Assembly (NCBI GenBank): GCA_902494855.1
Contig: CABUVC010000039.1
Span: 1 to 11,508, forward strand
Source: an uncultured Collinsella sp.
GTDB taxonomy: Bacteria; Actinomycetota; Coriobacteriia; Coriobacteriales; Coriobacteriaceae
Direction: 5' to 3'
Length of the DNA stretch: 11,508 bases
Under the pieces are notes generated by a model. It worked only from the letters and a program-made list of their open reading frames with translations. It ran no database searches and was not told where the DNA came from. Of the stretch, positions 1 to 11,508 are shown piece by piece. Both the position numbers and the translations under genes were made by a program. The number at the start of each line of letters is the position of its first letter. The stretch's first letter is position 1.

Positions 1-17
1 ACCCCATTCTCCACCTA

Positions 18-50
18 CCAAAAAGGGACAGGTTTATTTTGGTCGGTTTT
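18..50 (+). repeat. Left 33-nt inverted repeat bounding the sigma/anti-sigma cassette
   Basis: The 33 bases here are the reverse complement of 1963-1995 with a single mismatch (position 22); 23-50 against 1963-1990 is an exact 28-nt match. The core reads GGGACAGGTTTATTTTGG. Repeats with a GGGACAGG core recur in many bacterial genomes and are often linked to Y1/REP-associated transposases; that link is from memory and is an inference here. No transposase is visible in the window. Confidence 0.85.
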
Positions 51-285
51 ATCTGGGGAAACGTCGCGCTCCAACGGTGATCTGCTCTCACCTGTCGCAT
101 GGAAATCGGCGGCGCTTTCGGAAGTATGCGGCAAATTCTGGACCCGCCGAGCGCACCGGGGTTTTGCGATAATAAACCCGCAGGTAGAGCGCTTGAGCAT
201 ATACGGTGTGGTCGACCCATCAAGATTTTGCCGCATACTTCAGGAATGCAGGCGAATATCGTGCGGTCTAACCGCCCATTTACCG
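51..285. other. Non-coding region downstream of the anti-sigma gene, rich in hairpins
   Basis: I find no convincing gene here; the short open frames lack ribosome binding sites and family resemblance. It contains the 15-nt inverted repeat listed separately, a stem near 157-180 (CGGG with CCCG, plus TTT with AAA), and a perfect 5-bp hairpin at 263-275 (GCGGT, loop CTA, ACCGC). It lies after the cassette's terminator but inside its left boundary repeat. Confidence 0.5.
121..241. repeat. 15-nt inverted repeat pair, 91-nt spacer
   Basis: GAAGTATGCGGCAAA at 121-135 is the exact reverse complement of 227-241. The 91-nt spacer holds a smaller stem around 157-180, so the whole could fold as one branched structure. 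It is not followed by a T-run, so it is not an obvious terminator. It could be a protein-binding or REP-like element. Confidence 0.7.
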
Positions 286-319
286 CAAAGAAGGCCGCTT
301 CCCCTAGTAGAAAGCGGCC
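286..319 (-). terminator. Intrinsic terminator of the sigma/anti-sigma operon
   Basis: On the minus strand a GGCCGCTT / AAGCGGCC stem (plus-strand arms 293-300 and 312-319), with an 11-nt loop that may pair further, is followed by a short TTCTTT stretch. It begins 8 bases past the anti-sigma stop codon. The T-run is interrupted by a C, so efficiency may be moderate. Confidence 0.7.
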
Positions 320-326
320 CCAAATC

Positions 327-1403
327 TTACGAATAGACGATGGTAAAGGGTTCCGACGTTTCGGCGCCCCCTGTTGAAGTGCGGCGTGTGCCTTCGAGCG
401 TTACTGAAACCACTTGGTCGACATCAATCAACTTCGTTGGCACCCAAATGTTCTCTCCGCTATTGCGTCCCATCGAAACATAGAAATTGTACGCCCCTGC
501 GTCGTCATCTTCGATAATCTGCTCTGACCCATCCTTGTAGGTGACGGTCAGTTTATGATCAACTGCTTCATAGCCCAGATCATCGATGTGCGTCTGGATG
601 GAAAACGGACTGATCTCGAGAGGCGAGTCATCGGAGCGGAGTTCTTTTGTATCGACGTGCGCTCCGACGTTAAACTCTGGCGTCGATACCTCGATCACCT
701 TCGCATCCTCACCTTTGCCCTCCGTCCAACTGATATTCCAGGTGACCGCATGTCGTAAATCTCGATCGCGATTCCAAGATGCAAAGTACATCGTGCCGTT
801 AATGACCGTGTCGCTTGATGTGTCTTTATCAATGGTGCAGCGTGTATCAGCCCATTCCTCGCCGAAGTTCATGCTGGGTGTACTGACGCCCCCTTCTTCT
901 TCACCATAGAGAACAAGTTCGCCAAGCTCTGCCGCCGGCTTGTAGTAGTTAACGCCATTCGGATTGGACAATGTAAACGTCACAGCACCGCAACCGTTCT
1001 CGTCGATTGCCATCTCATGAATGTCGAGCGTATAGCCGTTGCCCTCGACGGACAGATTGACCTTCTGGACTGCACCCTCCAGGCTTTGGGGCGCGATACC
1101 ATCACCAAACTCTCTGGTGTAGGTATATTTCGTCCCCGACGAGCCGCCATTTGTCCAGGTAACGGACTCTCCGTTGCCATGGTTTCCCCAGGCAGAGGCA
1201 AAATAACTGGAATTGACAACAGCGTAGGCGACCCCTCCGGTCGCCAGCACTCCGGCAAGACATCCGATTACGGCAACATACAGAGGCTTCGCGTGACCCT
1301 TTCGGCGAAGCGGCTCGCCAGCAGCGGCATAAAGAACACGGTCAGCAAGATCGCTATCGGCTTGGACGGACTCGAAGGCCTGCTTGATCTGGTTGGATTT
1401 CAT
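327..1403 (-). CDS. Single-pass membrane protein, probable anti-sigma factor (DUF4179-like)
   Basis: This 358-residue protein has a cytoplasmic N-terminus of about 40 residues, one strongly hydrophobic segment at about 41-63, and an outside domain of about 295 residues rich in Thr, Ser, Gly and predicted strands. That layout, directly downstream of an ECF sigma gene, is typical of anti-sigma factors. The stretch around 115-147 (VEGNGYTLDIHEMAIDENG) resembles DUF4179 proteins as I remember them. There is no HxxxCxxC motif, so it is not a zinc anti-sigma (ZAS) type. The outside domain has two cysteines, C138 and C189, that could form a disulphide. The ATG at 1403 has GAGGAG 7 bases upstream and lies inside the sigma gene with a 50-bp overlap, implying translational coupling. 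Inferred role: holds the sigma factor at the membrane until an envelope signal releases it. The signal is unknown, and the family call is moderate. Confidence 0.72.
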   Translation of the reverse strand: MKSNQIKQAFESVQADSDLADRVLYAAAGEPLRRKGHAKPLYVAVIGCLAGVLATGGVAYAVVNSSYFASAWGNHGNGESVTWTNGGSSGTKYTYTREFGDGIAPQSLEGAVQKVNLSVEGNGYTLDIHEMAIDENGCGAVTFTLSNPNGVNYYKPAAELGELVLYGEEEGGVSTPSMNFGEEWADTRCTIDKDTSSDTVINGTMYFASWNRDRDLRHAVTWNISWTEGKGEDAKVIEVSTPEFNVGAHVDTKELRSDDSPLEISPFSIQTHIDDLGYEAVDHKLTVTYKDGSEQIIEDDDAGAYNFYVSMGRNSGENIWVPTKLIDVDQVVSVTLEGTRRTSTGGAETSEPFTIVYS

Positions 1404-1872
1404 GGTCGCCCTCCTCTAGGATGAACTTGAGCTTCGATCTGCCGCGAGCTAAACGCGTTCGAACGGTCGCGGCTGGCACATGCAGTAACTCGGCAATTTC
1501 TGAAGTCGAGAAGCCCAGATAGTAATAGAGCACGATAGGAATACGGAATCGCTCCGGAAGTCGCATAACGTCTGACAGGACCGCCTTGGTCTCCTCCTGC
1601 GCCGTCGAAAGCGAATCGGCCAGATTCTCAATATCCTCCACGCGCCTCCACGGCTTTCGAAAGAGAGATTTACATTCATTGATCGTGACCCGGATAAGCC
1701 ATCGACGAAGATGCTCCCAGTTTTCAAATTGCGCGTCGCTTTTGAGCAACTTAAGAAAGACGTCTTGAGCGACATCGTCGGCGTCAGCGCGATCACGCAG
1801 ATACGTCAATGCGATCCGAAACACGACATCCCGGTGGTCTTCGACCGCCTGTCTAAAAGCTTGTTCTTCCAT
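1354..1872 (-). CDS. ECF-type RNA polymerase sigma factor (sigma-70 family)
   Basis: This 172-residue protein has the two-domain layout of group 4 (ECF) sigma factors. Region 2 spans about 12-75: core-binding helix around RADADDVAQDVFLKLLKS (29-45), then the promoter-melting and -10-recognition part around FENWEHLRRWLIRVTINECK (49-68). Region 4 spans about 100-152: LPERFRIPIVLYYYLGFS followed by the helix-turn-helix TSEIAELLHVPAATVRTRLARG (123-144), which would read the -35 element. There is no region 1.1 or 3. I start at the ATG (1872) because GGGAGG sits 5 bases upstream; an in-frame GTG at 1878 overlaps that ribosome site. The overlapping downstream gene is its likely anti-sigma factor. 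An ECF-type promoter directly upstream suggests autoregulation. The regulon cannot be told from this window. Confidence 0.92.
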   Translation of the reverse strand: MEEQAFRQAVEDHRDVVFRIALTYLRDRADADDVAQDVFLKLLKSDAQFENWEHLRRWLIRVTINECKSLFRKPWRRVEDIENLADSLSTAQEETKAVLSDVMRLPERFRIPIVLYYYLGFSTSEIAELLHVPAATVRTRLARGRSKLKFILEEGDHEIQPDQAGLRVRPSR

Positions 1873-1877
1873 AATCA

Positions 1878-1883
1878 CCTCCC
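1878..1883 (-). promoter_or_regulatory. Ribosome binding site that decides the sigma factor start
   Basis: The minus strand reads GGGAGGTGATTATG. GGGAGG is 5 bases from the ATG at 1872, whereas the alternative GTG start (1878-1876) begins within the Shine-Dalgarno itself. Confidence 0.75.
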
Positions 1884-1922
1884 GGTGACATTAATGGTTC
1901 TCGATGAGGCCCTCACCATAGA

Positions 1923-1949
1923 TACGCTCTTGTCGGGCGAAATGTTTCA
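1923..1949 (-). promoter_or_regulatory. ECF-type promoter of the sigma/anti-sigma operon
   Basis: On the minus strand TGAAAC (1949-1944) is followed after 17 bases by CGTA (1926-1923). This nearly matches the Bacillus SigW-class consensus (TGAAAC, 16 bp, CGTA), and related elements are common for ECF sigmas. Transcription would start near 1915, about 43 bases before the sigma ATG. Such a promoter in front of an ECF gene usually means positive autoregulation. It lies just inside the right boundary repeat, so the cassette carries its own control. Confidence 0.65.
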
Positions 1950-1962
1950 AATTCAAGCATGA

Positions 1963-1995
1963 AAAACCGACCAAAATAAACCTGTCCCTTATTGG
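1963..1995 (-). repeat. Right 33-nt inverted repeat bounding the sigma/anti-sigma cassette
   Basis: This is the inverted partner of 18-50, 32 of 33 positions matching. It ends 14 bases upstream of the ECF -35 element, so it would not be transcribed from that promoter. Confidence 0.85.
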
Positions 1996-2000
1996 CAAAA

Positions 2001-2032
2001 GGAATCCCCTTCTGTGCGCGGGGGCGGATTCC
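2001..2032. other. Hairpin overlapping the left arm of the large inverted repeat
   Basis: GGAATCC (2001-2007) can pair with GGATTCC (2026-2032), extended by CC with GG around a bulged C. The 2026-2032 bases also belong to the left arm of the larger inverted repeat, so the two folds exclude each other. Confidence 0.4.
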
Positions 2033-2165
2033 CGGAACGGGCGGCCCGCTGTTTAAGTTTGCTGCTCTACAGTCCTGCACAAGACGGAAAGCACATTAAG
2101 TGCTTTCCTTTGCGTGCGGAACTCGCGACAAACTTTAACAGCGGGCCGCCCGTTCCGGGAATCCG
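2025..2165. repeat. 141-bp palindromic element with 36-nt inverted arms and an inner hairpin
   Basis: Arms 2025-2060 and 2130-2165 are reverse complements at 35 of 36 positions. The 69-nt middle contains a second, perfect hairpin: GGAAAGCAC (2086-2094), loop ATTAA, GTGCTTTCC (2100-2108). It has no open frame of note and no T-run at its ends. The size and long terminal inverted arms resemble a miniature inverted-repeat element or a large REP/BIME-like structure. I see no duplicated target bases at the edges. It lies past the rpoC terminator and before the sigma cassette. Confidence 0.8.
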
Positions 2166-2194
2166 ACGTGCTCGTCGGGGCAACGTTCCTCACC

Positions 2195-2231
2195 AAAAAA
2201 GACCCGCTCCCCTGTTGGGAAGCGGGTCTTT
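2195..2231 (-). terminator. Strong intrinsic terminator after rpoC
   Basis: On the minus strand AAGACCCGCT pairs with AGCGGGTCTT (plus-strand arms 2221-2230 and 2199-2208), extended by CCC/GGG around a short loop, and is followed by TTTTTT (2200-2195). It begins 27 bases past the rpoC stop. The plus-strand reading has only a weak TTT tail, so it acts mainly on rpoBC. Confidence 0.93.
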
Positions 2232-2257
2232 GGAAGGGCGGTTAACGTACTAGGAAA

Positions 2258-6733
<4,476 letters not shown>

Positions 6734-6739
6734 AGTCAA

Positions 6740-10231
<3,492 letters not shown>

Positions 10232-10240
10232 CAGGTTTTT

Positions 10241-10247
10241 CCTCCTT
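10241..10247 (-). promoter_or_regulatory. Strong rpoB ribosome binding site
   Basis: A full AAGGAGG stands 9 bases before the GTG at 10231. It supports the GTG start and high translation. Confidence 0.85.
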
Positions 10248-10264
10248 CACGGAAATGCTCGGTG

Positions 10265-10300
10265 GGTTGGCGAGGCATAGCTTCGCCAGTTATCGCAACC
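10265..10300 (-). other. Hairpin in the rpoB leader
   Basis: TGGCGA (10268-10273) pairs with TCGCCA (10283-10288) around a 9-nt loop, and GGTT (10265-10268) can alternatively pair with AACC (10297-10300). On the minus strand it is not followed by T residues, so it is not an obvious attenuator. It would lie near the 5' end of the transcript from the predicted promoter and could stabilise it. Confidence 0.5.
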
Positions 10301-10304
10301 TAAT

Positions 10305-10332
10305 AGTTTATCAGGTACCGACCGTTGGGCAA
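10305..10332 (-). promoter_or_regulatory. Probable sigma-70-type promoter of rpoBC
   Basis: On the minus strand TTGCCC (10332-10327; 4 of 6 to TTGACA) is followed after 16 bases by TAAACT (10310-10305; 4 of 6 to TATAAT). Start would be near 10298, leaving a leader of about 66 bases. Upstream are two copies of AAAAACT (10376-10370 and 10359-10353), 17 bp apart, that could serve as an UP-like element. It is the best match in the spacer but is not certain. Confidence 0.4.
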
Positions 10333-10408
10333 GAAAAGCCTTGACGCGATTGAGTTTTTGGAGTAGCAAAGTTTTTCGACAGAAAAAGTGCAGGTAGATT
10401 GGTGTGTA

Positions 10409-10424
10409 TCGAACACCTGTTCAT
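10409..10424. promoter_or_regulatory. LexA (SOS box)-like palindrome
   Basis: TCGAACACCTGTTCAT matches the mycobacterial SOS box TCGAAC-N4-GTTCGA at 10 of 12 defined positions. A second partly overlapping dyad, TGTTCA-N11-TGAACA, covers 10418-10440. The box lies next to an AT-rich stretch that could be a weak -10 (TATATG on the minus strand, 10427-10422, with TTGCTG 19 bases upstream). It is about 180 bp upstream of rpoB and follows the galU terminator. A chance match is possible. Confidence 0.4.
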
Positions 10425-10464
10425 ATATTTTCTGTGAACAGAGAGCCAGCAATCGCAGCTCTTA

Positions 10465-10498
10465 TAAAAAACGGGCGCGAACCGAGGTCCACGCCCGT
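10465..10498 (-). terminator. Intrinsic terminator after galU
   Basis: On the minus strand ACGGGCG-type bases (plus arm 10492-10498) pair with CGCCCGT (plus arm 10471-10477), followed by a run of six T residues (10471-10466). It begins about 20 bases past the galU stop and should insulate rpoB from galU transcription. Confidence 0.88.
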
Positions 10499-10518
10499 AA
10501 ATGTCGGTGCCCGAAGGC

Positions 10519-11427
10519 TTACTTGCGCATCAATCCGCCGCGCTCGTCGATGGCGTCCCAGAAGGCATCGGCAAAGCGGGGGTCGTTTGCAGCCATGAGG
10601 GCGTTAGTGGCCATCCAACCAGAGGGAGTGCCGGTGTCGTAGCCCGACAGCGGGTCGATGACGACGGCGTACATGGCTTCGCGGTCGAGCGAACGGGCCA
10701 TGGCGTCGGTGAGCTGGATCTCGCCGCCCTTGCCGGCCTGCTGATCTGCCAGCAAGTCCATGACCAGCGGGCTCAGCAGGTAGCGACCGACGATGTACAG
10801 GTTGGACGGAGCCGCCTCGGGAGCGGGCTTCTCGACCAGACCGCCGATACGCCAGACAGCGCCCGGCTCGGCATCGGCAACGTCCTCGGCACCCTCGAGC
10901 GAACCGACGCGCTCGCCGGCGATAACGCCGTAGCGGCTGACTTCCTCGGGCGAGCAAGCAGCGACGGCGATAACCGAAGCGCCACCGTGCTCCTTGGAAA
11001 CGGCGAGCATCTTGTCGCAGATGTCGCGGTTAGGCACAACGTAGTCGCCCAGAAGAACCAGGAAGTTCTCCCCTGCCACGGCGTCGGCAGCAGAGCGGAT
11101 AGCATGGCCGAGGCCCTTGGGCTCGTACTGATAACGGAAGTCGACCGGCATACCGCCAGCGTGGGCGACGGCATCGGCATAGGCGTTCTTGCCGCGCTCG
11201 CGCAGCAGGTTCTCGAGCGAACGGTCGGGCTGGAAGTAGTTCAGCAGCTCGGGCTTGCCGGGCGAGGTAACGATGATGGCGTCGTCGACCTCCTCGGGGT
11301 CGAGTGCCTCCTCGACGACATACTGGATGACCGGCTTGTCGAGCACCGGCAGCATCTCTTTGGGCGTGCACTTGGTACCAGGCAGAAAACGCGTGCCAAG
11401 ACCGGCGGCGGGGATGATTGCCTTCAT
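10519..11427 (-). CDS. galU: UTP-glucose-1-phosphate uridylyltransferase
   Basis: Cytoplasmic nucleotidyltransferase that makes UDP-glucose from UTP and glucose-1-phosphate. It supplies precursors for cell-surface polysaccharides and glycolipids and for galactose metabolism. The 302-residue length is normal for GalU. The N-terminal nucleotide-binding signature AAGLGTRFLPGTK is at 7-19, followed by PKEMLP at 22-27. The LLGDYV motif with D128, the VEKP lysine K200, GGEIQLTDAM and YDTGTPSGW with D264 are all present, so the enzyme looks complete. I chose the ATG at 11427 because it matches the family N-terminus (MKAIIPAAGLGTR); the frame is open further upstream but those 22 residues look like leader sequence. 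AAAGGA lies 12 bases upstream, a slightly long spacing. It appears to be a single-gene unit ending in its own terminator, and its link to rpoBC looks positional only. Confidence 0.96.
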   Translation of the reverse strand: MKAIIPAAGLGTRFLPGTKCTPKEMLPVLDKPVIQYVVEEALDPEEVDDAIIVTSPGKPELLNYFQPDRSLENLLRERGKNAYADAVAHAGGMPVDFRYQYEPKGLGHAIRSAADAVAGENFLVLLGDYVVPNRDICDKMLAVSKEHGGASVIAVAACSPEEVSRYGVIAGERVGSLEGAEDVADAEPGAVWRIGGLVEKPAPEAAPSNLYIVGRYLLSPLVMDLLADQQAGKGGEIQLTDAMARSLDREAMYAVVIDPLSGYDTGTPSGWMATNALMAANDPRFADAFWDAIDERGGLMRK

Positions 11428-11449
11428 GTTATTCAAAGATCCTTTCGCA

Positions 11450-11487
11450 GGCGCAAAAGCGCCCCATGCGTGCGGCACACAGCCGCA
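11450..11487 (-). other. Two hairpins in the galU upstream region
   Basis: GGCGC, loop of four, GCGCC at 11450-11463 and TGCGGC, loop of five, GCCGCA at 11471-11487 are both perfect. Neither has a T-run on either strand, so they are not clear terminators. The first lies immediately upstream of the galU Shine-Dalgarno and may affect translation. The galU promoter probably lies at or beyond the window edge. Confidence 0.5.
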
Positions 11488-11508
11488 GACCAAATTGCGA
11501 TACCCAAG

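Larger units (their letters stand above)
18..1995. mobile_element. Candidate non-autonomous insertion carrying an ECF sigma/anti-sigma pair
   Basis: A segment of about 1.98 kb is bounded by near-perfect 33-nt inverted repeats and holds a complete transcription unit: ECF-type promoter, sigma gene, anti-sigma gene and terminator. Its base composition is lower in GC than the neighbouring rpoBC genes: one 60-base sample line at 541-600 has 29 G/C, against 46 at 5521-5580. The sigma gene uses a TTA codon (1486-1488), a codon absent from the sampled rpoBC stretch. I see no transposase and no clear target-site duplication. The repeats could instead be two independent copies of a dispersed REP-like sequence that happen to flank the module. 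Confidence 0.35.

Noticed and set aside
99..377. A 92-residue plus-strand open frame in the left flank
   Set aside because: It has no clear ribosome site, runs through the terminator and into the 3' end of the anti-sigma gene, and crosses the inverted repeats.
1873..1878. GTG at 1878 as the start of the sigma factor
   Set aside because: It overlaps the Shine-Dalgarno sequence; the ATG two codons later has correct spacing.
1..2024. Target-site duplication flanking the 33-nt repeats or the 141-bp element
   Set aside because: The bases just outside each pair show no convincing direct repeat. The left repeat is only 17 bases from the window edge, so the test is limited.
10341..10369. A plus-strand promoter starting with TTGACG in the galU-rpoB spacer
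   Set aside because: There is no good -10 at the right distance (TAGCAA at best) and no plus-strand gene to serve; it would run antisense into galU.
11428..11493. Longer galU starting 22 residues upstream
   Set aside because: The extra residues cover hairpins and the Shine-Dalgarno sequence, and the family N-terminus begins at the ATG at 11427.

Overview
The window looks like chromosome of a GC-rich actinobacterium. The RpoB and RpoC sequences follow the actinobacterial pattern closely, and the length, codon use and neighbours suggest class Coriobacteriia, perhaps Collinsella. That placement is inferred from protein resemblance and is not proven. All five genes I accept lie on the minus strand, so transcription runs from high to low coordinates: galU, then rpoB-rpoC, then an ECF sigma factor with its probable membrane anti-sigma factor.

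Right part (10465-11508): galU, encoding UTP-glucose-1-phosphate uridylyltransferase, with a two-hairpin leader and a clear intrinsic terminator. Next is a 217-bp spacer (10248-10464) with a LexA-like palindrome, A-tracts, a probable rpoB promoter and a leader hairpin.

Centre (2195-10247): rpoB and rpoC, encoding the beta and beta-prime subunits of RNA polymerase. They are translationally coupled and separated only by the rpoB amber stop, and they end at a strong terminator. Neither the usual rplL side nor the usual rpsL side is adjacent. The most striking feature is at the C-terminus of RpoC. Beyond the normal actinobacterial end lies an extension of roughly 220 residues. It carries a segment that aligns without gaps to the alpha-subunit C-terminal domain (alpha-CTD) of RNA polymerase and keeps most of the residues alpha-CTD uses to bind UP-element DNA.

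Left part (1-2194): a self-contained two-gene signalling cassette with its own ECF-type promoter (TGAAAC, 17 bp, CGTA), an ECF sigma factor, an overlapping single-pass membrane protein resembling DUF4179-type anti-sigma factors, and a terminator. Its base composition is lower in GC than rpoBC. The cassette lies between two near-identical 33-nt inverted repeats (18-50 and 1963-1995), so it may be a mobile or REP-type-bounded insertion. Between it and rpoC is a separate 141-bp element made of 36-nt inverted arms around a perfect inner hairpin.

The theme of the window is transcription itself: the core enzyme, an alternative sigma factor that would bind it, and dense structured or repeated DNA in the gaps.
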